From positions 119,332-183,331 of the forward strand of contig NZ_JODS01000025.1 in the NCBI RefSeq assembly GCF_000718025.1: DNA of 64,000 nt, read 5' to 3'. Positions 17,307 to 25,500 of the stretch are shown here, in pieces. Source of the DNA: Kitasatospora purpeofusca (GTDB lineage Bacteria > Actinomycetota > Actinomycetes > Streptomycetales > Streptomycetaceae). Position numbers and translations under genes: made by a program. The notes below the pieces were generated by a model that saw only the letters and a list, made by a program, of their open reading frames with translations, made no database searches and was not told the origin of the DNA. Position 1 is the stretch's first letter. Each line of letters opens with the position of its first letter.

Positions 17307-18218
17307 TCAGACGCCGCCGAGCAGCGCCGTCCAGGACGGGTCCAGCTCGCCGCGGGCGACGATGACCGCCGGTCCGGTCTTCTCCACCCGGCCGTCCGGG
17401 TGCTCGGTGATCGTCAGCCGGCCGCCCAGCACGTCGACCGCGTAGGTCACGGCCTCACCGGTGACCGCCGGGTCCAGGCCGTCCCGCCGGGCGGCGGCCA
17501 CCGCGACGGCGCAGGCGCCGGTACCGCAGGAGAGGGTCTCGCCGGAGCCGCGCTCGTGCACCCGCATCGCGACGTGCCGGGGCCCCCGGTCCACCACGAA
17601 CTCGACGTTGACGCCCTCCGGGTAGGCGCCCTCGGGACTGGTCGCCGGCGCCGTCCGCAGCTCCCCGGCGTGGTCCAGGCTCTCGACGAACGCGACCGCG
17701 TGCGGATTGCCCATGTTGACGTTCAGGGCCGGCCAGCTGCGCCCGCCGACCGCCACCGCGATGCCGTCCGGTCCGGGCAGCGCGGCGCGGCCCATGTCCA
17801 CGGTGATCTCCCCGGGCGTGCCGTCCGCGGCGTCCGCGGCGACCCGCACGGTCCGCAGTCCGGCCCGGGTGGCCACCGGCAGCTCGCCCGGCTCGGCCAG
17901 TCCGGCCTCGATCAGGTAGCGGGCGAAGACCCGGACGCCGTTGCCGCACATCTCGCCGATCGAACCGTCCGCGTTGCGGTAGTCCATGAACCACTCGGCG
18001 CGGTCGGCCTGGTCGGCGGCGGCCGGGTCGGCGGCGGAGCGCACCACGCGCAGCAGCCCGTCCCCGCCGATGCCGGCGCGGCGGTCGCACAGCGCGGCGA
18101 CGGCCTCGGGACCGATGGTCAGCCGGCCGTCCGGGTCGGGGACGATGACGAAGTCGTTCTGGGTGCCGTGCCCCTTGAGGAAGGGGAGGCCGACGGGCTG
18201 CGCGGAGGTTGCGGTCAC
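17307..18218 (-). CDS. dapF: Diaminopimelate epimerase
   Basis: DapF interconverts LL- and meso-diaminopimelate for lysine and peptidoglycan synthesis. The catalytic cysteines are in EMCGNGVRVFARY and LSCGTGACAVAVAAA, and FLKGHGTQNDFVIV near the N-terminus is diagnostic. It is 303 residues from GTG 18218. The start is uncertain because the GGGAGG motif abuts it directly, but no better in-frame start lies nearby and the N-terminus aligns with other DapF proteins. It lies 205 bp downstream of the rshA start region on the same strand as its neighbours, with no shared function. Confidence 0.94.
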   Translation of the reverse strand: MTATSAQPVGLPFLKGHGTQNDFVIVPDPDGRLTIGPEAVAALCDRRAGIGGDGLLRVVRSAADPAAADQADRAEWFMDYRNADGSIGEMCGNGVRVFARYLIEAGLAEPGELPVATRAGLRTVRVAADAADGTPGEITVDMGRAALPGPDGIAVAVGGRSWPALNVNMGNPHAVAFVESLDHAGELRTAPATSPEGAYPEGVNVEFVVDRGPRHVAMRVHERGSGETLSCGTGACAVAVAAARRDGLDPAVTGEAVTYAVDVLGGRLTITEHPDGRVEKTGPAVIVARGELDPSWTALLGGV

Positions 18219-18307
18219 CCTCCCGATGGTACCGAGGCGCCCCGGACCCCTGCCCTCCGGTTCCACCCCGCGGACCGGCGCGGACCGCGTGCCGCCAGTG
18301 ACCCGCC

Positions 18308-18856
18308 CTACCGGCCGGAGAGCCGGACGACCCGCCACAGGGCCAGCGCGCAGGCCGCCAGCACGATCAGGGTGTAGATCACGATCGCCCGCCACCCGGC
18401 CCGCTCGCCGGTGCCGCGGCGCGGCAGGCCCGGCCACTTGTAACCGGCGTGCCGGGCGGCCATCGCGCCCCAGCCGAGCGAGGCGGCGGTCAGCAGCAGG
18501 CCGAGCATCCCGATCATCGCCGAGCCGGCCCCGGCCGAGCCGAAGGCCAGCGGGAAGGCGAACATCAGCGAACCGGCGGTGGCCAGCAGGGCTATCGGCA
18601 GGGTCTGCCACCAGCGGAGCCGGCGGCGCGGCCGGATCTCCCGCTCGTGCACCGCACCGGCGGGGGCGCTGGTGTCGAGTGCGGGCAGCGCGAGGGCGTA
18701 CGAGGTGGGCATGTCCAGTCCGGCCAGCACCGGCAGGTCCGGCAGCGTCGAGGAGTCGAGGTCGGCGGTCTGCGCCGTGGCACTGCCGCCGACGGTTCCG
18801 CCGCTCACGGAACGTCCGGCGCTCTGGCCGGTTTCGGGGCCGGTACCCGTGGACAC
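18308..18856 (-). CDS. Uncharacterised integral membrane protein
   Basis: I do not recognise this 182-residue product. A hydrophilic Ser/Thr/Gly-rich N-terminus of about 70 residues is followed by an RPRRRLRWWQ basic patch and three or four membrane segments. Two are close together (LPIALLATAGSLMFAFPLAFG and MIGMLGLLLTAASLGWG) and one is C-terminal (IVIYTLIVLAACALALW). The positive-inside rule places the N-terminus in the cytoplasm. GTG 18856 has GGGGAGG 4 bp upstream; the open frame extends to 19000 without support. It lies between miaA and dapF on the same strand. Confidence 0.75.
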   Translation of the reverse strand: MSTGTGPETGQSAGRSVSGGTVGGSATAQTADLDSSTLPDLPVLAGLDMPTSYALALPALDTSAPAGAVHEREIRPRRRLRWWQTLPIALLATAGSLMFAFPLAFGSAGAGSAMIGMLGLLLTAASLGWGAMAARHAGYKWPGLPRRGTGERAGWRAIVIYTLIVLAACALALWRVVRLSGR

Positions 18857-19082
18857 GCGGCCTCCCCTGACAGTTCGACACGAGTGCGACTCGCGGTCTG
18901 GCCGATCGGCCCGCCCGGGCCGACCCTTGTGACCTCGATGATGGCATGTCCAGGGTGGCGTTCCGGGCCTGACCGGGGTCGTCGGGTGATCCGTGGCCAT
19001 GACGTGATCCGGTCGTGACCGCCGGACTGTTCTGCACGGCCCTCTGCCCGCGCAACTGCACCGCCGGATGGCCGGAAACCGC

Positions 19083-20042
19083 CTATCGGGCGGCCGTTTC
19101 CTGACGATCGATCAGCTCCAGCGAGCGATCGAGCAGCTCGGCCGGGTCGGTGCCGGCCGGCCGGGAGAGCCAGTGGATCCGGTCGTCCCGGCGGAACCAG
19201 GACTCCTGCCGGCGGGCGAACCGCTTGGTCGCCCGGACGGTCTCGGCCCGCGCCTCGTCCTCGGTGCAGGTCCCGGCGAAGTGGTCCAGCACCTGCTGGT
19301 AACCGAGCGCCCGGGAGGCCGTCCGCCCCTCGCGCAGCCCGATCTCCTCCAGGGCCCGCACCTCGTCCAGCAGCCCGTCCCGCCACATCCGGTCCACCCG
19401 CAGGGTGATCCGCTCGTCCAGTTCGGGACGCGGCACCGCGACGCCGATCTGCACCGCGTCGTACACGGCGGTGTTGCTCGGCAGGTTCGCGGTGAACGGC
19501 TGCCCGGTGATCTCGATGACCTCCAGCGCCCGGACGATCCGCCGGCCGTTGCCGGTCAGGATCGCCTCGGCCGCCGCCGGGTCCAGCGCGGCCAGCCGGC
19601 CGTGCAGCGCGTACGGGCCGAGCTCCTCCAGCTCCACCTCCAGCCGGGCCCGGACCTCCGGGTCGGTGCCCGGGAACTCCATCTCGTCGATCGCCGCCCG
19701 CACGTACAGGCCGGAGCCGCCCACCAGCACGGGGGTGCGGCCGGCCGCGAGCAGCCGGTCGATCTCGACCCGGGCCAGCCGCTGGTACTCGGCGACGCTG
19801 GCGGCCTCGGTGACGTCCCAGATGTCCATCAGATGGTGCGGGACCCCACCCCGCTCCGCCGCGGTGAGCTTGGCGGTGCCGATGTCCATGCCCCGGTAGA
19901 GCTGCATGGAGTCGGTGTTGATCACTTCGCCGTCGAGGGCACGGGCCAGGGCCACGGCCAGGTCGGACTTGCCGGCGGCGGTGGCGCCGACGACCGAGAC
20001 GACACGGGGGCGGCTGGGCCGGACTGTAGTGGAGCTGCTCAC
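19083..20042 (-). CDS. miaA: tRNA dimethylallyltransferase
   Basis: MiaA transfers a dimethylallyl group to A37 of tRNAs reading UNN codons, the substrate later thiomethylated by MiaB (21443-22945). The P-loop GATAAGKS lies at about residues 18-25, with NTDSMQLYRGMDIGTAK and RRIVRALEV typical of the family. GTG 20042 gives 319 residues, the usual length; an upstream ATG at 20108 would add 22 unconserved residues. No clear ribosome site precedes GTG. miaA and miaB are separated here by two unrelated genes. Confidence 0.95.
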   Translation of the reverse strand: MSSSTTVRPSRPRVVSVVGATAAGKSDLAVALARALDGEVINTDSMQLYRGMDIGTAKLTAAERGGVPHHLMDIWDVTEAASVAEYQRLARVEIDRLLAAGRTPVLVGGSGLYVRAAIDEMEFPGTDPEVRARLEVELEELGPYALHGRLAALDPAAAEAILTGNGRRIVRALEVIEITGQPFTANLPSNTAVYDAVQIGVAVPRPELDERITLRVDRMWRDGLLDEVRALEEIGLREGRTASRALGYQQVLDHFAGTCTEDEARAETVRATKRFARRQESWFRRDDRIHWLSRPAGTDPAELLDRSLELIDRQETAAR

Positions 20043-20179
20043 CGGACAAGTCTGCCAAAGAACGGCGGCCGACCGGCCGGCCCCCCGTTCACGCCCGTTT
20101 TCGGCCACCTCGTCCCGTTGCGAACGGTTCGGGCGTGACAGACGTTGTGAGAGAGACAGCGACAGAAGGGTGAGGCGCC

Positions 20180-20539
20180 ATGGGTCTGATGGACAACCTC
20201 AAGGGCAAGGCCGAGGAGCTCAAGGAGAAGGCCAGCGAGTTCGCCGGGAAGCACAGCGACCAGATCGGGAGCGCGGTGGACAAGGCGGGCGGCGCGATCG
20301 ACAAGGCCACCAAGGGCAAGTACAGCGAGAAGATCGAGCACGGCACCAGCAAGGCCAGGACCGCCGTGGACGACTTCGCCCACAAGCCCGAGGGCACCGA
20401 CGGCACCGCGAACACCGACGGCACCGCGAACACCGGGGGCACCGGGGTGCCCGGCACCGCCCCGGGCAGCCCGAACGGCAGCCCGGCCGCCGGCCCGAAC
20501 GGCAGCCCGAACGGCGGGACGCCCGGCCCCACCGGCTGA
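20180..20539 (+). CDS. MT0933-like antitoxin-family small protein
   Basis: The 119-residue product begins MGLMDNLKGKAEELKEKASE and continues through GGAIDKATKGKYSEKIE and ARTAVDDF. That is the charged helical pattern of the MT0933/Rv0909 antitoxin family. The last 45 residues are a Gly/Thr/Pro/Asn-rich tail built from GTANTDGTAN and PNGSP repeats. AAGGGTGAGG precedes ATG 20180. No toxin gene is adjacent on either side, so the antitoxin role is uncertain; a stress-related or envelope helical protein is equally possible. It is the only plus-strand gene between 12.9 and 23 kb. Confidence 0.8.
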   Translation: MGLMDNLKGKAEELKEKASEFAGKHSDQIGSAVDKAGGAIDKATKGKYSEKIEHGTSKARTAVDDFAHKPEGTDGTANTDGTANTGGTGVPGTAPGSPNGSPAAGPNGSPNGGTPGPTG

Positions 20540-20566
20540 CCGCCCGCCCGGGGCCGGGCCCGGGGC

Positions 20567-21274
20567 TCAGCTCCAGGAGGCGACCAGGTACCCGACCCCG
20601 TACGGCGCGTCCTGGTAGCCCAGCCGCGCGGTGAGGCCGGCGCCCTCGGCGGCGCCGGCCAGCACCTGCCAGGGCGCCCGGCCCTCGGCCTTGAGCTCGG
20701 CCGCCAGGCCCGGGTCCAGCGCCGCCAGCGCGGCCGTGTCGGCCGTCCCCAGCGCCCGGGCGAGCTCCGCGTCGTAGCCCTCCGCCCGCTCGTCCAGGTA
20801 GCCGGGCGCCTTCAGCGAGCGGCAGGCGCTGCCGTCGCCCATCACCAGCAGCCCGACCCGGTCGGCCAGCCCGGCCAGGCCCTGGCCCAGCCCGAGCATC
20901 CGGTCGGCGGGCGCGTCTGCGGGCACCGCGCAGGCGTGCGTCGGCAGGGTCGCCCCGGCCCGGCCGAGCAGCCAGGCGCCGACGGTCAGCGCGGGCGACA
21001 GCTCGGGCCCCTCGGCCCGGCCGCCCGGCAGCGCGGCCACCAGCGGCACGCCGTACCGGTGGAAGGACCCGGCACCGCCCTCGGTCCAGACCTCGGCCTC
21101 CGGCCCGGTGCCGACGACCACGAGCAGGTCGGGACCGGCGGCGAGCACCGCCCCGAGCGCCTCGTCGCAGGCCGCGCGCAGCGGCTCCAGCTCGGACGAG
21201 GCCCCGACGGCGACCTCGGGGACCAGCAGCGGCGGACAGGGACACACGGCGGCGGCAACCAGCATGTGGATCAC
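20567..21274 (-). CDS. Class III extradiol dioxygenase-like (LigB/MEMO fold) protein
   Basis: The 235-residue product starts with AAAVCPCPPLLVPEV and contains LLVVVGTGP and LLVMGDGSACRS, a pattern seen in actinomycete proteins annotated as class III extradiol ring-cleavage dioxygenases. The usual active-site histidines for ring cleavage are not obvious, and THACAVPAD is the only His in a conserved-looking context. Enzymatic activity is therefore doubtful. GTG 21274 or ATG 21265 may be the start; neither has a good ribosome site. It lies downstream of the miaB terminator, so it probably has its own promoter. Confidence 0.75.
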   Translation of the reverse strand: MIHMLVAAAVCPCPPLLVPEVAVGASSELEPLRAACDEALGAVLAAGPDLLVVVGTGPEAEVWTEGGAGSFHRYGVPLVAALPGGRAEGPELSPALTVGAWLLGRAGATLPTHACAVPADAPADRMLGLGQGLAGLADRVGLLVMGDGSACRSLKAPGYLDERAEGYDAELARALGTADTAALAALDPGLAAELKAEGRAPWQVLAGAAEGAGLTARLGYQDAPYGVGYLVASWS

Positions 21275-21313
21275 TCTATGGCCTGTCTCCCGATCCTTGC
21301 CGAGAACGCCCGA

Positions 21314-21345
21314 CGGCCGGGGGGACCGTGCGGTCCCCCCGGCCG
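21314..21345 (-). terminator. Terminator after miaB
   Basis: CGGCCGGGGGGACCG (21314-21328) pairs perfectly with CGGTCCCCCCGGCCG (21331-21345), about 100 bp past the miaB stop. This strong hairpin should separate miaB from the dioxygenase-like gene downstream. Confidence 0.75.
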
Positions 21346-21360
21346 TTCGAAGACTGGATC

Positions 21361-21408
21361 GTCCGAGGGCCGGATGGTCCGAGGGCCGGACGGTCCGAAG
21401 CCGGCGAG
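21361..21408. repeat. 16-bp tandem repeat, about 2.6 copies
   Basis: GTCCGAGGGCCGGATG is followed directly by GTCCGAGGGCCGGACG and a partial third copy starting GTCCGAAGCCGG. It lies in the gap between miaB and its terminator. Its function is unknown; it could be a slippage product. Confidence 0.8.
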
Positions 21409-21442
21409 GGCCCGACCGTGCTCCGGTCGCGCCGGTGGCGGG

Positions 21443-22945
21443 TCAGTCCCCGCAGCAGGCGCCCCCGGCCGGGGCGGCGAGCGGCAGCGCCTTCGGGGCG
21501 CCGATCGACGGCAGCCCCAGCATCACGCCGGCCGGCTTGGCCGCGGCCACGCCCTTGCGCTTCTCCCAGGCGTCGCCGGCCCGGGTGCGCCGCACCGCGA
21601 GCGTCGGCCCCTCGGCCAGCAGGTGGTGCGGCGCGGCGTAGGTGATCTCCACGGTGACCGTGTCGCCCGGGCGGACCGGCTCGGCGGGCCGGGTGAAGTG
21701 CACCAGCCGGTTGTCGGGGGCGCGGCCGGAGAGCCGGTCGGTCCGGTCGTCCTTCTTGCCCTCGCCCTCGGCGACCAGGATCTCCAGGACGCGGCCGACC
21801 TGCTTCTTGTTCTCGTCCCAGGAGATCTCCTCCTGGAGCGCGATCAGCCGGTCGTAGCGTGCCTGGACGACCGCCTTCGGGACCTGCTCGTCCATCTCGG
21901 CGGCCGGGGTGCCCGGGCGCTTGGAGTACTGGAAGGTGAAGGCGTTGGTGAAGCGGGCCTCGCGGACGACCTTCATGGTCTCCTCGAAGTCCTCCTCGGT
22001 CTCGCCGGGGAAGCCCACGATGATGTCGGTGGAGATGGCCGCGTCCGGCATCGCCTCCCGCACCTTGCGGATGATGCCCAGGAAGCGGTCCTGCCGGTAG
22101 GAGCGGCGCATCGCCTTGAGGACCCGGTCCGAACCGGACTGCAGCGGCATGTGCAGCTGGTGCATCACGTTCGGGGTCTCGGCCATCGCGGCGATCACGT
22201 CGTCCGTGAAGTCGCGCGGGTGCGGCGAGGTGAAGCGGATCCGCTCCAGGCCCTCGATCTGCCCGGCGGCGCGCAGCAGCTTGGAGAACGCCTCGCGGTC
22301 GCCCAGGTCGGAGCCGTAGGCGTTGACGTTCTGGCCGAGCAGGGTCACCTCGATGACGCCCTCGCCGACCAGCGCCTCGATCTCGGCGAGCACGTCGCCG
22401 GGCCGGCGGTCCTCCTCCTTGCCGCGCAGCGCGGGGACGATGCAGAAGGTGCAGGTGTTGTTGCAGCCGACCGAGATCGCGACCCAGGCGGCGTACGCGG
22501 ACTCCCGGCGGGTGGGCAGGGTCGAGGGGAAGGTCTCCAGGGACTCCAGGATCTCGACCTGGGCCTTGCGCTCGACCGCGGCCCGCTCCAGCAGGGCCGG
22601 CAGGTGGCCGATGTTGTGCGTGCCGAACACCACGTCGACCCAGGGGGCCTTGGCGACGATGGTGTCGCGGTCCTTCTGGGCCAGGCAGCCGCCGACGGCG
22701 ATCTGCATGCCCTTGTGACGGGTCTTGACCGGCGCCAGCTGTCCGAGGTTGCCGTACAGCTTGTTGTCCGCGTTCTCCCGCACCGCGCAGGTGTTGAAGA
22801 CCACCAGGTCGGGATCACCCTCCTGGCCCGCCTTGACGTACCCGGCGTCCTCCAGCAACCCGGAGAGCCGCTCCGAGTCGTGGACGTTCATCTGGCAGCC
22901 GTACGTGACGACCTTGTAGCTCTTCGATCCGCTGTCACCGCTCAC
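21443..22945 (-). CDS. miaB: tRNA-2-methylthio-N6-dimethylallyladenosine synthase
   Basis: MiaB is a radical-SAM methylthiotransferase acting on i6A37 of tRNA, the product of MiaA. The 500-residue protein has the MTTase N-domain (VVTYGCQMNVHDSERL, VFNTCAVRENA, AVGGCLAQKD) supplying cysteines for one 4Fe-4S cluster. The radical-SAM motif CNNTCTFC binds the second, and a TRAM domain with VEITYAAPHHL follows. The C-terminus carries a Pro/Ala-rich tail ending in GGACCGD. GTG 22945 is the start. A paralogue acting on ribosomal protein S12, rimO, lies at 47768-49240. Confidence 0.96.
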   Translation of the reverse strand: MSGDSGSKSYKVVTYGCQMNVHDSERLSGLLEDAGYVKAGQEGDPDLVVFNTCAVRENADNKLYGNLGQLAPVKTRHKGMQIAVGGCLAQKDRDTIVAKAPWVDVVFGTHNIGHLPALLERAAVERKAQVEILESLETFPSTLPTRRESAYAAWVAISVGCNNTCTFCIVPALRGKEEDRRPGDVLAEIEALVGEGVIEVTLLGQNVNAYGSDLGDREAFSKLLRAAGQIEGLERIRFTSPHPRDFTDDVIAAMAETPNVMHQLHMPLQSGSDRVLKAMRRSYRQDRFLGIIRKVREAMPDAAISTDIIVGFPGETEEDFEETMKVVREARFTNAFTFQYSKRPGTPAAEMDEQVPKAVVQARYDRLIALQEEISWDENKKQVGRVLEILVAEGEGKKDDRTDRLSGRAPDNRLVHFTRPAEPVRPGDTVTVEITYAAPHHLLAEGPTLAVRRTRAGDAWEKRKGVAAAKPAGVMLGLPSIGAPKALPLAAPAGGACCGD

Positions 22946-23031
22946 CCGACCAGGGTACGGGCAGCTCCCCCGGACCTTCCGCCGTCCTGCCCCCCTCCCG
23001 TTCGCCGCGGGCGCCTGGCACTATCCCTTGC

Positions 23032-24039
23032 ATGGTCTCCAGCAGCACCTCCCGGTTCCGCACCGCGGCCCGCCGACCGCTGTGGCGGATCGTGGCGGCG
23101 CTCGTCCTGGTGCTGGCCGGCCTGGGCGGCTGGTGGCTGTCGGAGAGCCGCTCCCCCGGCTACCCGCGCGGCGAGACCCGTCTGGCCACCGGCGTCCAGC
23201 GCGGGGTGTACGACCGGTACGGGCAGCTGCTGGACGCCCATCTGGCCAGGGCGATGCCCGGGGTCCGCCTGGAGCTCGACAACTCCGAGGGGTCGATCGA
23301 CAACCTCCGCCGGGTCACCTCCGGCCGGGACGACTTCGCGATAGCCACCGCGGACGCCGTGGCCCAGTACACCGGCCCCGGCCGGGAGAAGCTGCGCGCC
23401 ATCGCCCGGCTCTACGACGACTACCTGCAGCTGATCGTGCCGGCCGGCTCCCCGGTGCACCGGGCCTCCGACCTCAAGGGTCTGCGGGTCGGCGTCGGCC
23501 AGCCGCTCTCGGGCGTCAACCTGGTGACCCGGCGGCTGCTGGCCGCGGCCGGACTGGACCCGGACCACGACATCACCCCGAAGCCGCTGGGCATCGGCGA
23601 CGCCGCCGACGGGCTGCGGCGCGGCGAACTGGACGCCTTCTTCTGGTCCGGCGGCCTGCCGACCAGCGCGCTCACCGACCTGTCCGAGCACGTCCGGATC
23701 CGGATCGTGCCGCTGGGCGACCTCGCCGAGTCGGTGCACATGGTCGAGGGCGGCGGCACCGACGCCTACCGGGCGGCCACCATGCCCAAGGGCACCTACC
23801 CCAACGCCGAGCCGCAGGACGCGGTCGCCACCGTCGCCGTGCCCAACCTGCTGATCACCCGCGCCGACGTGGACGACGACCTGGTCCAGGGCATCACCCG
23901 CGCCGTGATCGACAGCCGTGACCAGATCGGCGCCCAGGTCCACGCCGCCCAGCTGGTCGACCTCCGCACCGCCGTCTACACCGATCCGCTCCCGCTCCAC
24001 GAGGGCGCCGCCCGCTACTACCGCTCGGTCAAGCCCTGA
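23032..24039 (+). CDS. TAXI-family TRAP-type solute-binding protein
   Basis: This 335-residue extracytoplasmic protein has one N-terminal membrane anchor (LWRIVAALVLVLAGLGGWWL) without a lipobox. The TAXI-family binding domain follows: LATGVQRGVYDRYGQLLDAHL, DFAIATADAVAQY, LRVGVGQPLSGVNLV and GELDAFFWSGG. Such proteins deliver acidic amino acids or similar ligands to a TRAP permease, but no permease gene is nearby. It ends 18 bp from the convergent gluK stop. A sensory role with the adjacent kinase is possible but only inferred. ATG 23032 is the first start of the frame. Confidence 0.85.
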   Translation: MVSSSTSRFRTAARRPLWRIVAALVLVLAGLGGWWLSESRSPGYPRGETRLATGVQRGVYDRYGQLLDAHLARAMPGVRLELDNSEGSIDNLRRVTSGRDDFAIATADAVAQYTGPGREKLRAIARLYDDYLQLIVPAGSPVHRASDLKGLRVGVGQPLSGVNLVTRRLLAAAGLDPDHDITPKPLGIGDAADGLRRGELDAFFWSGGLPTSALTDLSEHVRIRIVPLGDLAESVHMVEGGGTDAYRAATMPKGTYPNAEPQDAVATVAVPNLLITRADVDDDLVQGITRAVIDSRDQIGAQVHAAQLVDLRTAVYTDPLPLHEGAARYYRSVKP

Positions 24040-24057
24040 CCCTCGGTCCCCCGCCCC

Positions 24058-25494
24058 TCAGCGGCGCTTGTCGGCGGCACGGGGCACCGCGAGGGTGACG
24101 GCGAGGCCGTGCGGGACGGCGGTGCCGAAGGTGAGGGAGCCGCCGGCGGCCTGGAGCAGGGTGGTGGCGATCGACAGGCCGAGGCCCGAGCCGTCCACGT
24201 TCTGGTGCCGGGTGCTGCGCCAGAAGCGGTCGCCGGCCCGGGCCAGCTCCTCCTCGGTGAGGCCCGGTCCCTGGTCCGAGACGGTCACCGCGACCTCCTC
24301 GCGGCGCACCGCGACCAGCACCCGCACCCGGCTGCCGGTGGGGCCGAACTTCAGCGCGTTGTCGACCACGGCGTCCAGCGCGCTGCCGAAGCCGATCGGG
24401 TCGGCCAGCCCGAGCGCCAGCGCCGGGCCCTCCCAAACCAGCTCGATCCCGCGCTGCCCGGCCAGCGGACGCCAGGCGTCGACCCGGGCCAGGGTGAGCA
24501 CGACCAGGTCGGTGGGCTCCGGCTCGGGGCGGGCGTGCTCGGCGGTGGCCAGCCCGAGCAGGTCGTCCAGCACCCGGGCCAGCCGCACGCCCTCCTCGCG
24601 GACCCCGCCGAGCTCCTCGTCGTGGCCCTCGGGCAGTTCCAGGCCCAGCACCTCGACCCGCAGCAGCAGCGCCGCCAGCGGGTTGCGCAGCTGGTGCGAG
24701 GCGTCGGCGACGAAGGCCTTCTGCTGGTCCAGGGCGAGCACCACGTGGTCGGCCATCTCGTTGAACGAGCGGGCCAGCCGCTGCAGCTCGGGCGGGCCGC
24801 CGCCGGGCGCCACCCGGGCGTTCATCCGGCCGGTGGCGATGTCGTGGGTGGCCCGGTCCAGGGTGCGGACCGGGCGCAGCACCCACTCGGTCAGCCGGGC
24901 CGCGAGCAGCACCGCGACGATCATCGCGACGGCCTCGCCGGCCCCGATCACCAGCCACTGGCGCAGTACCCGGGTGCGCAGCGCGCCGGTCGGGGAGTCG
25001 CTGAGCACCACCGCGACCACGTCGCCGTCGCGGACCACCGGGGTGGCGACGGTGAGCGTCCGGTCCGGGGTCCACGGCCAGACCTGCGGCGGGTTGTGGC
25101 TGCGCCGGCCGTCCAGCGCCTCCTGGAAGGCCTGGTCGGCCCAGCCGCTGGCGGGCACCCGCCAGTCGGCCGGGGCCACCGCGATCGGTACGCCGTCGCG
25201 CTGGAAGATGCCGATCCGCACCCCGTACAGCTCGTGGTAGCGCACCACCTCGGCGTCCAGCGCGTGGCGGCGGCTGAGGTCGCCGGGGGCGGGCTGGGGG
25301 TCGCCCTTGAGCGCCGACTCGAGGCCGGAGCCGGAGGTCGGCAGGTCCTGGGCGAAGCGGGCGGCGTCGTCCAGGCGGTCGACCACCACCCGGCTCTGCT
25401 CGGCGGCGGCGAACGCCGCGGCGAGCGGCATTCCGAGCGCGGCGAGCACACAGAGCATCAGCGCGATCAGGATGCCGAGGAGGCGGGTGCGCAC
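24058..25494 (-). CDS. gluK: Sensor histidine kinase, probable GluK
   Basis: This 478-residue membrane kinase has an N-terminal segment (LLGILIALMLCVLAALG), an extracytoplasmic sensor of about 130 residues, and a second segment near 150-175 (VIGAGEAVAMIVAVLLAA). HAMP follows (LRPVRTLDRATHDIATGRMNARV). The HisKA phosphorylation site is in FVADASHQLRNPLAALL and the ATPase shows NALKFGP and SGLGLSIATTLL. It is 6 bp downstream of the response-regulator gene and the pair is divergent from gluABCD. That matches the GluR-GluK system described in S. coelicolor, which senses extracellular glutamate. The symbol rests on this context. Confidence 0.85.
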   Translation of the reverse strand: MRTRLLGILIALMLCVLAALGMPLAAAFAAAEQSRVVVDRLDDAARFAQDLPTSGSGLESALKGDPQPAPGDLSRRHALDAEVVRYHELYGVRIGIFQRDGVPIAVAPADWRVPASGWADQAFQEALDGRRSHNPPQVWPWTPDRTLTVATPVVRDGDVVAVVLSDSPTGALRTRVLRQWLVIGAGEAVAMIVAVLLAARLTEWVLRPVRTLDRATHDIATGRMNARVAPGGGPPELQRLARSFNEMADHVVLALDQQKAFVADASHQLRNPLAALLLRVEVLGLELPEGHDEELGGVREEGVRLARVLDDLLGLATAEHARPEPEPTDLVVLTLARVDAWRPLAGQRGIELVWEGPALALGLADPIGFGSALDAVVDNALKFGPTGSRVRVLVAVRREEVAVTVSDQGPGLTEEELARAGDRFWRSTRHQNVDGSGLGLSIATTLLQAAGGSLTFGTAVPHGLAVTLAVPRAADKRR

Positions 25495-25500
25495 GTGCGG

